DNA of 17,213 bases from JASFQI01 sp050115555 (GCA_050115555.1 JASFQI010000073.1:1-17213); one strand, 5' to 3'; counted from the stretch's first letter, positions 6,114 to 13,537 are shown. Made by a program: numbers and translations. Notes: generated by a model from the letters alone, not told the origin.

Positions 6114-8513
6114 ATGTCTCCCCTCAATACCCCGACACCTCAACACCTCAAGACCTCATCCGTTTTCTCCTCGCTCTTCGGCGTTTTCTCCACGCGCCGC
6201 AGGGTCCTGACGGCGTTTATGGTGGTCCTCTGGATTGGGTGCCTGGCGGCTCTTCAGGCTATGCGTGTGGATGAGGACATCCGCTCCATGATCCCCGAAG
6301 AACCCTCCGAAATGGCCCGGCATTTCCGGTTCCTTCAAGAATCGCCCCTCTCGGGCAAGCTCCTGATCGAGGTGAGCGCGGAGCAGGGTGGTTCCACCGG
6401 CGCCCTTGTTCGGGCCGTGGACCGTCTGGCAGGGAGCATGAAGCCCCCTCTTTTCTCCCGGGTCCTGACCGGCCCGCCCGTGGATCGTGGAGAAGGGATG
6501 CCCGATTTCCTCATTCAGGCCCTTCCCAGCCTTTTCACGGAGAAGGACCGGTCGCGTTCACTTGAGCTCCTGGCCCCGGACCGGGTGAGGGCCCGGCTCG
6601 AGCACATCCTTCGGAGCCTGGCCACCCTCCAGGGGTGGGGGAGCAGGAAAATGGAAACCCGGGACCCTCTCGGGTTGAGGCTCCTCGCGCTCGAGAAAAT
6701 GCGTTCTGTAAGCCCCATACCCGACGTCCGCATCCAGGAAGGTCACTTTGTCAGCCGGGACGGCCGGCACGCGCTGATCGTGGCCGAGACGCCGGTCCCC
6801 ATGACCGACCCGGAGGGTGGGAAGCGGCTGTTGGAGGCATTCCATGGGCTGACCCGGGAGCTGCCTTCCTCGGTGGAGGCTTCCCTCTACAGCGGGCATC
6901 TTTACAGCGTGGCCAATGCCGAGACCGTTCGCCGGGACCTGTTCCTGGTCCTTTCTCTGTCCTCGGGAGCGCTGGTCCTTCTTTTCCTGGTGTTTGTCCG
7001 GTCCATCAACGGGCTCCTGATCCTGCTGGTTCCCGCGACCACGCTCCTTGCGGCCATGGCAGGCACCTCCCTGGTCTACGACCCGGTTTCCGCCGTGACC
7101 CTGGGGTTCGGGGCCGTGCTCCTGGGAATTTCCATCGATTTCGGAATCCACGTGTACTTTGCCCTGCGTGGGTCCGGAAGGGACCGGGCCGCTGCGGTCA
7201 CAGGCCGGGTGGGAGTGCCGGTCCTTTTTGCAGGGCTGACGAGCATGGCGGCCTTCAGCGTTCTTCTTTTCAGCACCATTCCGGCACAGAGGCAGCTCGG
7301 CGTGTTTTCCCTGATCGGTATGACCAGTGCCCTGGTCATCTCCCTGGTCGCACTCCCCCAGTGGATTCGGCCTGTTCAAGCACACTCGCGCCGGTCGTCC
7401 ATCCCCGTTGCGTCCCGTCCCAGGTGGGTCGTCTGGGTCTGGGCAGGCTTTCTGGTGTTCATGGGGTGGAAGGCCGCTTCGCTCGAGTTCCAAGGGGACC
7501 TTCGCAAAATGAGCAGGGTCCCGACTGAGGTCCGGGAGCTGGAGGAGCGCCTGACCCGGAACTGGGGCGGGCTCCTGGGAAGGGCCCTGGTTGTGACGGA
7601 AGGCGAGGACCTGATGTCCGTGCTCCCGGTCAATGACCGGGTGTTCGAGGAGCTCGAGAACCTGGTGCAGCGACCGGACATCATGAGCCTGGCTCCTCTC
7701 CTGCCTTCTCCGGAAAAGCAGGAGGAGAACCGGAAACGCTGGCGCGCGTTCTGGTCGGAATCACGCGTCCAGCAGGTCCGGACGGTCCTGAAGGATACAG
7801 GCGAGGACCTGGGATTCTCCCAGGGCGCATTTACCCCGTTCTTCCAGTGGCTCGACTCCGATGTGCACTCCATAGGACCGGAAGACCTTGTTGCGGCAGG
7901 GCTGGAGGAGATCATGGGCGGGTTTGTGCTCCGGACGCCGGACCGGGTTCGGGTCCTGAGCCTGGTTCCGGATTCCCCGGACCTGAGACCGCATCTGATG
8001 GAGGTGTTTCGCAATATGCCCCAGGTGAGCGTCATTTCCCCGTCCGCGTTCGGGGATAGGCTCAGCCTCGCCCTGGGGCGCGATTTCCTGTTTTTTATTC
8101 TGGGCGCCGGTGGCATGGTCCTCGTGCTGGTCGGAATGCTTCTCCGGAGCGCGGTCCGCATGGGAGCGGCCCTTGTTCCGGTGTGTACGGGCCTTGTCGT
8201 CGCCATGGGAGGAATGGCCGTGCTGGGAATCCCGTTGAATGTGTTCAGCATGGTGGCGGCGGTCTTGATTATTGGTCTCGGGGTGGACTATGGTGTCTTC
8301 ATGGTGATGCGAAGGGCAGGTGAAGAGGGACTGGGCACGGAAAAGGCAGTACTGGTATCCGGGCTGACGACCCTGGCCGGGTTCGGCGCCCTGGCCCTGG
8401 CCTTGCATCCGGCTCTTCACACCATCGGGGTCACCGTGCTGCTGGGCATCGGGGCGGCGTTCCCCTCGGCCCTGCTGGTGATCCCGGCCTTTCAGGGCAA
8501 GCTCTGGGAGTGA
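6114..8513 (+). CDS. MMPL/RND-family lipid exporter
   Basis: About 799 residues (ATG 6114; GTG 6105 is an in-frame alternative, neither with a good ribosome-binding site). Two homologous halves are visible. Each has one transmembrane helix (VLTAFMVVLWIGCLAAL; WVVWVWAGFLVFMGW), a large periplasmic loop of roughly 220 and 190 residues, then a bundle of five helices. The fourth helix of each half carries the proton-relay-type motif: GISIDFGIHVYF (Asp342) and GLGVDYGVFMVMR (Asp725). This is the RND-like MMPL architecture used for lipid and hopanoid export. Following a LolA-like gene in a ketosynthase cluster, it matches the ApeK-type exporter and probably moves the acyl product out of the inner membrane. 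The first 15 or so residues (SPLNTPTPQHLKTS) are encoded by an antisense copy of the intergenic repeat, so the annotated N-terminus is unusual. Confidence 0.85.
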   Translation: MSPLNTPTPQHLKTSSVFSSLFGVFSTRRRVLTAFMVVLWIGCLAALQAMRVDEDIRSMIPEEPSEMARHFRFLQESPLSGKLLIEVSAEQGGSTGALVRAVDRLAGSMKPPLFSRVLTGPPVDRGEGMPDFLIQALPSLFTEKDRSRSLELLAPDRVRARLEHILRSLATLQGWGSRKMETRDPLGLRLLALEKMRSVSPIPDVRIQEGHFVSRDGRHALIVAETPVPMTDPEGGKRLLEAFHGLTRELPSSVEASLYSGHLYSVANAETVRRDLFLVLSLSSGALVLLFLVFVRSINGLLILLVPATTLLAAMAGTSLVYDPVSAVTLGFGAVLLGISIDFGIHVYFALRGSGRDRAAAVTGRVGVPVLFAGLTSMAAFSVLLFSTIPAQRQLGVFSLIGMTSALVISLVALPQWIRPVQAHSRRSSIPVASRPRWVVWVWAGFLVFMGWKAASLEFQGDLRKMSRVPTEVRELEERLTRNWGGLLGRALVVTEGEDLMSVLPVNDRVFEELENLVQRPDIMSLAPLLPSPEKQEENRKRWRAFWSESRVQQVRTVLKDTGEDLGFSQGAFTPFFQWLDSDVHSIGPEDLVAAGLEEIMGGFVLRTPDRVRVLSLVPDSPDLRPHLMEVFRNMPQVSVISPSAFGDRLSLALGRDFLFFILGAGGMVLVLVGMLLRSAVRMGAALVPVCTGLVVAMGGMAVLGIPLNVFSMVAAVLIIGLGVDYGVFMVMRRAGEEGLGTEKAVLVSGLTTLAGFGALALALHPALHTIGVTVLLGIGAAFPSALLVIPAFQGKLWE
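6117..6162 (-). repeat. Antisense GGTGTTGAGG-type repeat inside the exporter's 5' end
   Basis: Read on the minus strand this segment gives GAGGTCTTGAGGTGTTGAGG followed by TGTCGGGGTATTGAGGGGAGA. It matches the unit at 9441-9469 (TGTTGAGG..., ending in the identical TTGAGGGGAGA). It lies across the start of the MMPL coding region, contributing codons for its first residues. Confidence 0.7.
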
Positions 8514-8517
8514 GTTC

Positions 8518-8907
8518 ATGGAATCCCTGAGACAGGCCGTTCGATCGGCCGCCATCATCGCCCCTTTTCTGGATGAGACAGGCACCGGCGTAGGGCGGTA
8601 CCGCTTTGATGAGGCCTTTGCCGGATTCAGGGGGCACTTTCCGGAACGGCCCATTCTGCCGGCCGTGGTGCAGATCATGGCTGCTCTTCACGTGGCCGGG
8701 GAGGTGTGGAAAGGCGTGAGTGATACTTCCCTTTCCGTGGAAAGGGCCAAGTTCACTCTTCCCATTGTGCCCGGCGACGAAATCGAGGTCCGGTGTGGAA
8801 TGAAACGGCTCGGGGCGGGAACAGGCATAGAGGTCCGGATATCCGTACGGGATGCATCTGCCGCATCCATGCTTTTGGCCCCGGGTTGTGGAGAGGAAGC
8901 CCCATGA
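8518..8907 (+). CDS. Hotdog-fold dehydratase, ApeI/FabA-like
   Basis: A 129-residue hotdog protein starting 4 bp after the exporter stop, with GGGAGTGAG as ribosome-binding site. The hallmark FRGHFPERPILPAVVQ (37-52) is the FabA/FabZ/ApeI signature, and His40 is the catalytic histidine. In FabZ and FabA the catalytic acid sits 14 residues after this His; here that residue is Met54 (VQIMAA), so the acid appears missing. This mirrors the 4968 gene, which keeps the acid and lacks the His. In this fold the active site is built from His of one subunit and acid of the other, so a heterodimer would restore a complete site. The expected reaction is dehydration of 3-hydroxyacyl-ACP to the 2-enoyl chain. 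It overlaps the thioesterase gene by 4 bases (ATGA). Confidence 0.82.
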   Translation: MESLRQAVRSAAIIAPFLDETGTGVGRYRFDEAFAGFRGHFPERPILPAVVQIMAALHVAGEVWKGVSDTSLSVERAKFTLPIVPGDEIEVRCGMKRLGAGTGIEVRISVRDASAASMLLAPGCGEEAP

Positions 8908-9374
8908 TCAAGCCTTACTTCCCAGCCCGCGAGGGGGATCCCCCGCCTCTTCGGGCGGAGGTGCAGCGAAAGGTGCGTTTCCAGGAGGTCGATTCCATCG
9001 GCATCGTGTGGCACGGCCGGTATGCCGGGTATTTCGAGGAAGCACGGGACGCCCTGGGAGAGCGTTACGGCATCGGGTACATGGACTTCTTCGACAACGG
9101 CATCCTCGTCCCTCTCAAGAAGCTGCACACGGATTTCCTCAGGCCGCTTCAGCTCCGGGAGGAAATGACCATCGAGGCCTCCCTGCACTACACGGCGGCT
9201 GCGCGGATTAATTACGCCTTTGTCATTCGCGACCACGAGGGGACGGTGACCACCACCGGATACTCGGTCCAGATGATGCTGGACATGGACCGCAAGCTCT
9301 GCATGTTCCCCCCGCCGTTTTTCGAGGACTTCCTGAATCGCTGGAAACGGGGGGAGATGACTGATAGCGGATAG
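8904..9374 (+). CDS. Acyl-CoA/ACP thioesterase, 4HBT (YbgC) family
   Basis: A 156-residue hotdog thioesterase. The start ATG 8904 overlaps the upstream stop (ATGA) and has GAGAGGAAG just before it; the in-frame extension back to 8793 lies wholly within the dehydratase gene and is rejected. The family motif is FQEVDSIGIVWHGRYAGYFEEARDA (26-50), with Asp30 as the expected catalytic residue and His37 and Tyr40 in their usual places, as in YbgC and 4-hydroxybenzoyl-CoA thioesterase. It would release or edit the chain from ACP or CoA. Thioesterases of this type accompany ApeI-like dehydratases in aryl-polyene-type clusters. It is the last gene of the tightly spaced block; a 355-bp repeat-filled gap follows. 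Confidence 0.85.
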   Translation: MIKPYFPAREGDPPPLRAEVQRKVRFQEVDSIGIVWHGRYAGYFEEARDALGERYGIGYMDFFDNGILVPLKKLHTDFLRPLQLREEMTIEASLHYTAAARINYAFVIRDHEGTVTTTGYSVQMMLDMDRKLCMFPPPFFEDFLNRWKRGEMTDSG

Positions 9375-9411
9375 CTGAAAGCTGTTGAGCTGTTGAGCTA
9401 TTAAGCCGATG
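9373..9411 (+). repeat. 8-bp-period AGCTGTTG repeat, first block
   Basis: Starting inside the thioesterase stop codon, the units are AGCTGAA, AGCTGTTG, AGCTGTTG, AGCTATTA and AGCCGATG. This is the same unit and period as at 4736-4808. Confidence 0.85.
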
Positions 9412-9440
9412 CGTTGTTCAACCGGAAAGGCGGATGACGG

Positions 9441-9469
9441 GTGTTGAGGTGATAAGGTGTTGAGGGGAG
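9441..9469 (+). repeat. GGTGTTGAGG-type repeat unit
   Basis: Two GTGTTGAGG units separated by TGATAAG and ending in GGGGAG. Equivalent to 4809-4828 in sense and 6117-6162 in antisense. A short palindrome (GCCCTCCGGGC, 9471-9481) follows before the next octamer block. Confidence 0.75.
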
Positions 9470-9492
9470 AGCCCTCCGGGCTCGAGGTGTTC

Positions 9493-9556
9493 AGCTGTTA
9501 AGCTGTTAAGCTGTTAAGCTGTTAAGCTGTTAAGCTGTTGAGCCGTTAAGCTGTTC
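9493..9556 (+). repeat. Eight tandem 8-bp units, five perfect AGCTGTTA
   Basis: Exact register: AGCTGTTA at 9493, 9501, 9509, 9517 and 9525, then AGCTGTTG 9533, AGCCGTTA 9541 and AGCTGTTC 9549. The perfect copies imply recent expansion. Each unit contains the palindrome AGCT. Confidence 0.95.
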
Positions 9557-9610
9557 AGACGGAATCGCAATGTTCAGGCTATTGAACCGATGGTCAATCG
9601 ATTCCTGCGC

Positions 9611-9700
9611 GAATCCACGATCCACGAGCACGAGCCACGGCCCTTATACACGAGCCACGAGCACGAATCACGGCCCTTATGCACGAATCACGGTCCTTAT
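9611..9700 (+). repeat. CACGA-type 7-bp repeat with three 20-bp GCACGARYCACGGYCCTTAT copies
   Basis: Degenerate CACGAnn units with three longer copies at 9628-9647, 9661-9680 and 9681-9700, the last two directly tandem and differing by one base. It accidentally extends the radical SAM reading frame upstream to ATG 9679, encoding HESRSL. Equivalent to 4851-4957. Confidence 0.9.
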
Positions 9701-9729
9701 GCCCGGAACATAGGAAGCAAAGGAAAACC

Positions 9730-11001
9730 ATGAAAAAGATGCACTTGATTTACCCGAGCTGGCCGAAGCTGCTGAGGCAGCAGGAGTTTCACCTTCCCCC
9801 ACACGGGCCCGTGGTCTTTGCCGCAGAGGTGCCCGATGACGTGGACATCGTCTTCACGGATGAGAACCTCGAGGAGATGGCCTTTGACCCTTCATACGAT
9901 CTGGCGGCCTTTTCCGTGATGCTGACGAGCCAGCTCCCAAGGGCGTTCGAGCTGGCCGATACCTACCGGTCCATGGGGGTGCCTGTGATCTTCGGAGGGA
10001 TCGCCTCCATGCTGCACGCCGAGGAGGTCGTTCTGCATGCCGACTCCGTGTTTCTGGGCGAGGTGGAAGGCCGGTTCCACGTGGTGCTGGGCGACCTCGA
10101 AGCGGGGCGCTTGAAACCGGTCTACGACTTCCTCGAGGACAAGCCGGACATCCGGACGGTGGGAACGGCCCGCCGGGGAATCCTGGATCGTGATCTCTAC
10201 AACTACCGGGGTGTCCAGATGCTCGATCTGGTACACGCGTCCAGGGGATGCAGGTTCAACTGCGATCCGTGCTGTGTGGCCTATCTGGGCGGTCGAAAGT
10301 TCCGGCCTCGTCCCATCGACAAGGTCATCGAGGAGATGGAGTCCATTCCCAACAACCGGCTCTTCATCGTGGATAACTCCCTGGCCAATGACAAGCGCTG
10401 GCTCGAGGAGCTCCTGACCGCCATGATTCCCCTCAAGAAGAAGTGGGTATCGCATCCCCTGCTCTCCAGCGACAAGATCCTCAAGCTGGCCGCGGATGCA
10501 GGATGCTGGTACGTGTACCAGGCTATCTTCGAAATGACCGACGCCATGCGCCGCCGCGTTCAAAGGCTCAAGGATCACGGGATCTCCGTGGAAGGGAGCA
10601 TCCTGATGGGGCTGGATTACCACGACGAGGACTACCTCAAGAGGCTCATCGACTTCCTTCTTGAAATCGATCTGGACATTGCCGAGTTCACCGTCCTGAC
10701 GCCTTTTCCACACTCCCCGATCCGTGAGCAGCTCTTGAAGGAGGGGCGCATCTTCAGCAACAACTGGGTGGACTACACCGCGGACAAGGTGGTGTACCAG
10801 CCTAAGCACATGAGCCCTCAGAAGCTGGAAGAGATCTTTCACTATGCCTGGGACACGTTTTACGCGGAAAAGCCCTTTGAGGTCCGCATGGGAAATCTCT
10901 TCATGAAGGTGATCGAAAAGGAGATGGAGGACGGCACCTATCGACGCCACGACCCCAGGGCCAGGAGGGCTTTCAGGAAAAAGAAGGCCTCGGGGGCCTA
11001 A
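9730..11001 (+). CDS. B12-binding-domain radical SAM protein, lipid-cluster type
   Basis: 423 residues from ATG 9730, with AAAGGA 6 bases upstream; the longer frame from 9679 is repeat-encoded. Residues 1-130 look like a cobalamin-binding Rossmann domain (LIYPSWP, VDIVFTDENLEEM, DLAAFSVMLTSQLPRAFELA, VPVIFGGIASMLHAEEV, DSVFLGEVEG) without the DxHxxG base-on motif, as in many class B radical SAM enzymes. The SAM/[4Fe-4S] motif is CRFNCDPC with Cys174, Cys178 and Cys181, followed by an extra Cys182. A radical SAM barrel follows to about 330, and a basic tail ends the protein. It resembles a family I recall from lipid gene clusters, including ladderane-associated loci; exact family membership needs a profile search. 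Likely chemistry is methylation or C-C bond formation on an acyl chain, but the substrate is unknown. It converges on, and overlaps by 3 to 4 bases, the PlsC-like gene. Confidence 0.82.
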   Translation: MKKMHLIYPSWPKLLRQQEFHLPPHGPVVFAAEVPDDVDIVFTDENLEEMAFDPSYDLAAFSVMLTSQLPRAFELADTYRSMGVPVIFGGIASMLHAEEVVLHADSVFLGEVEGRFHVVLGDLEAGRLKPVYDFLEDKPDIRTVGTARRGILDRDLYNYRGVQMLDLVHASRGCRFNCDPCCVAYLGGRKFRPRPIDKVIEEMESIPNNRLFIVDNSLANDKRWLEELLTAMIPLKKKWVSHPLLSSDKILKLAADAGCWYVYQAIFEMTDAMRRRVQRLKDHGISVEGSILMGLDYHDEDYLKRLIDFLLEIDLDIAEFTVLTPFPHSPIREQLLKEGRIFSNNWVDYTADKVVYQPKHMSPQKLEEIFHYAWDTFYAEKPFEVRMGNLFMKVIEKEMEDGTYRRHDPRARRAFRKKKASGA

Positions 11002-11753
11002 GCCAGCCCCAGCGCTTCCCGGTAGCGCTGTTCCAGGCGGCGCGCAAATGCCCGCTCCTCTCCCTTTTCCGGGGGAGGGAGAGGGTCCCAGAACTCCACG
11101 GCCAGCCGGGAGATCTGGCGGGGAGGAAAGTACCAGGGTTCTTCCTTGGGGAGAAAGGGCGGGGTGTTCCGAATGAGCACGGGCTGGATCGGGGCCCCGG
11201 TCATTCGTGCGATCTTAAAGGCCCCGGCCCGAAACGTCCGAAGAGATCCCGAAGGGGACCGCGTCCCTTCCGGGAAGAGAAGCACTTTCCGGCCCTTTTT
11301 AATTTTTTCCAGGGTCTCCTCGGCGGTGTCCAGAGGATTGACGCGGTCAAAGTCGGGAACGAGCACGTACTCGAGGGACCTCAACACCGGTCCGAGCGGA
11401 AGCTTTTTGGCCAAGCTGGTCTTCACCAGGACCGACAGCGACGGGATGTCCCGGATCAGGAACAGGACGTCGAAGAGCCCGGGATGATTCGCCACCACAA
11501 CGCAGGGCCCGGAAAAGACATTCCCGCGGAGCGGAACGCTCCGAACCAGGCCCATCACGCCCATGAATCCCAGCCACCACCCGAACCCCACCCGTGCGGC
11601 CCGCTCCACTCGGGGCCTCTCTCCGGCAAGGCGGTCCAACACCCATGAGAGGGGAAGGATCCCCAGCAGGAACACGAAGATCCCCACCAGAAAGGTCCCG
11701 AACATAAAGAGCATGCCCAGGCCTTTCATGGCCCTGATCATGTGGTCCATCAC
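10998..11753 (-). CDS. PlsC-type 1-acylglycerol-3-phosphate acyltransferase family protein
   Basis: A 251-residue membrane-associated acyltransferase. It has an N-terminal hydrophobic segment (GMLFMFGTFLVGIFVFLLGILPLSWVL), the catalytic HX4D motif NHPGLFD with His90 and Asp95, and FPEGTRS (160-166) for glycerol-phosphate-type acceptor binding. Family members acylate lysophospholipids or related acceptors with acyl-ACP or acyl-CoA. The start is GTG 11753, overlapping the upstream stop (GTGA), or the next codon ATG 11750, with GGAG further upstream. It is the last gene of a three-gene acyl operon on this strand. Its TAG stop shares bases with the stop of the convergent radical SAM gene, with no room for a terminator. 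The acceptor could be a normal phospholipid precursor or a cluster-specific lipid. Confidence 0.83.
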   Translation of the reverse strand: MMDHMIRAMKGLGMLFMFGTFLVGIFVFLLGILPLSWVLDRLAGERPRVERAARVGFGWWLGFMGVMGLVRSVPLRGNVFSGPCVVVANHPGLFDVLFLIRDIPSLSVLVKTSLAKKLPLGPVLRSLEYVLVPDFDRVNPLDTAEETLEKIKKGRKVLLFPEGTRSPSGSLRTFRAGAFKIARMTGAPIQPVLIRNTPPFLPKEEPWYFPPRQISRLAVEFWDPLPPPEKGEERAFARRLEQRYREALGLA

Positions 11754-13537
11754 GGAAAAAACGGCTCCATTCGGTCCAGCTCAGGCAGTTGGAGAAATGC
11801 GACCCCCCATGTGCCCGGGCCCATGTGGGAGGCCGAGGTGAGCGACAGCGGCTGGGCAAAGACGTATGCCTGGGGGTACAACTGCTGAATCCGGGGGATC
11901 ATTTCAGACTCGATCCAGTCGAGATTGTCCGTGTGCTCTGCCATGACCACGGCCTTTTTGCCCGGGTCCAAGGCCCGTTCCAGATCCTTCAGGGCAAGAT
12001 CGACCTGGTCCTTGCGGTTTCTAGGGACCGCCACCTTTTCAACGCCTGATGGTCCCGGCGTGATCGCGGGCTTCATGTGGAGCAGGTCGCCGAAAAAGGC
12101 GCTCGTCTTGGACATTCTACCTCCGGCTGCCAGGAACTGGAGCCTGTCCAGGAAAAGGATCTCCCCGCACGCATCCAGGGCCCTGCGCGCGAAATCCACG
12201 ACCTCTTCGGCCGCGCTCGCGACCATGGAAAACCTGGCCGCGGCCATGGCGGATAACCCCAGATGGCCCGAGGCCGTACCGGAATCCAGAAGAAGGAAGC
12301 GGTCCTCCGGATCGTGCGCCGCTTTCCACTCGACCGCGGCCTCATGATTGCCCGTGTAAAAGGAGCCCACGGTCACATAAAGCGCCCGGGAATGCAGATC
12401 GAGGATTTTTTCATAGGCCTGTTCCCGTTCCCAGGTCGAGGCCTGGGATGTCGAGACCTTGATCCCCTTCCGCATGGCCGGGAAGAGATGCTCCGGGTCC
12501 ACATAGGTCTCCGGAAGGCTGTCGTCGCCGATCAGAATGTAGCTGTCCAGGAGGGTGAGCCCCAGGTCCAGGGCCTGGTGGCGTGCGATGGACCCTGCGG
12601 CATCCGTGACGACGTGAAGGGCCTGTCGCACCGCGGGCCTGGTGAACTGCCGGGTCTGGACGGCCAGGTCGTCCGAGGCCCAGCCCACGATCTCGCCGAT
12701 CTTTTCCAGTTCCTTGCGGGCCCTTTGCCGATCGCCGGTATGAAGGTGGATTTTCAGGACCTCCCCGCGGGACGTGGCAATGGCGCTTTCTCCCAGGTCC
12801 GCCAGGGCGTCCATGGCCTTTCCGCTTTGTTTTCCAGGCCGTATTACGGCATCCAGGCAGTACCCCTCCCTCATGTCGGCCTGCCAGGTGTCGCTTGGAT
12901 GGAGAAAGGGTTTCAGCGCCGAGGGAAGGGCTTGCGGGTCGTTGTCACGTCCGGTTACGGCAAAGAAACAGGTCCGGAAAAAGAGGAACATGCCCAGGGC
13001 ACCGGCATCTACGACACCTGCGGCCTCGAGCTCGGGAAGCTGGCTCCGGGTGGCCAGGGTCGCGGACTCCAGGGCCTTTGTCACCTGGGATGCCCAATCC
13101 GCACTCTTCCCCGGCGGGGTGTGGATCATGGCGCCTACCAGCTCGTCGAATAGGCTCAGCATGGTGCCCTGCACCGGGTGCTTGATGGCCGCATAGGCCA
13201 GGTCACGCCCTTTTCGGCAGGCCTCGGGAAGATCCCTTGGGTCCTCGGCTTCCAGGAAACCACAGAAGAATCCGGCGGCAATGTTGCCGGAGTTCCCGCG
13301 GGCTGATTGAAGAATGCGGGTCTTCAGCTCCTCGGGGTCGGCAATGTCCCGCTGGAGAGGAGCCAGGGTCACCGCGAGGTTCCTACCGGTGTCGCCGTCG
13401 GGCACAGGAAATACATTGATTCGGTCCAGGACATCCGCCCAGATCACAAGGCTCCGTCCACCTGCCACCCAACCTTGCGGAAGGCGTTGGCCGGATTCGG
13501 GCGCAGGGCGGGCACCGCTCTTGATCGCAGCAGTCAA
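11750..13537 (-). CDS. Fused DAK2-DegV protein (FakA-FakB-like fatty acid kinase)
   Basis: 595 residues from TTG 13537, supported by a perfect AGGAGG exactly 6 bases upstream. Residues about 30-200 are a DAK2/DhaL kinase domain: INVFPVPDGDTG (40-51) with the metal-binding Asp cluster, ARGNSGN (80-85) and VVDAGALG (176-182). Residues about 220-300 resemble the FakA middle domain, with LKIHLHT (261-267). Residues about 307-590 are a DegV/EDD fatty-acid-binding domain: VTDAAGSIA (310-318), STSQAS (362-367, the carboxylate-binding loop), DSGTASGHLG (418-427) and LDRLQFLAAGGRMSK (463-477). In Firmicutes FakA phosphorylates fatty acids held by separate FakB proteins to give acyl phosphate; here both are on one chain. 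It would activate free fatty acids for the neighbouring acyltransferases, which is inferred from context. Substrate specificity is unknown. Confidence 0.88.
   Translation of the reverse strand: MTAAIKSGARPAPESGQRLPQGWVAGGRSLVIWADVLDRINVFPVPDGDTGRNLAVTLAPLQRDIADPEELKTRILQSARGNSGNIAAGFFCGFLEAEDPRDLPEACRKGRDLAYAAIKHPVQGTMLSLFDELVGAMIHTPPGKSADWASQVTKALESATLATRSQLPELEAAGVVDAGALGMFLFFRTCFFAVTGRDNDPQALPSALKPFLHPSDTWQADMREGYCLDAVIRPGKQSGKAMDALADLGESAIATSRGEVLKIHLHTGDRQRARKELEKIGEIVGWASDDLAVQTRQFTRPAVRQALHVVTDAAGSIARHQALDLGLTLLDSYILIGDDSLPETYVDPEHLFPAMRKGIKVSTSQASTWEREQAYEKILDLHSRALYVTVGSFYTGNHEAAVEWKAAHDPEDRFLLLDSGTASGHLGLSAMAAARFSMVASAAEEVVDFARRALDACGEILFLDRLQFLAAGGRMSKTSAFFGDLLHMKPAITPGPSGVEKVAVPRNRKDQVDLALKDLERALDPGKKAVVMAEHTDNLDWIESEMIPRIQQLYPQAYVFAQPLSLTSASHMGPGTWGVAFLQLPELDRMEPFFP

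Noticed and set aside
9493..9556. Regular repeats considered as a CRISPR array
   Set aside because: Units are 8 bp with no unique spacers and no cas genes nearby.
9679..9729. Upstream in-frame start for the radical SAM gene
   Set aside because: The added 17 residues are encoded by the CACGA repeat; ATG 9730 has a good ribosome-binding site and the family-typical N-terminus.
9892..10950. 352-codon minus-strand frame opposite the radical SAM gene
   Set aside because: Shadow of the real gene; no recognisable domain and the plus strand has the Cys motif.
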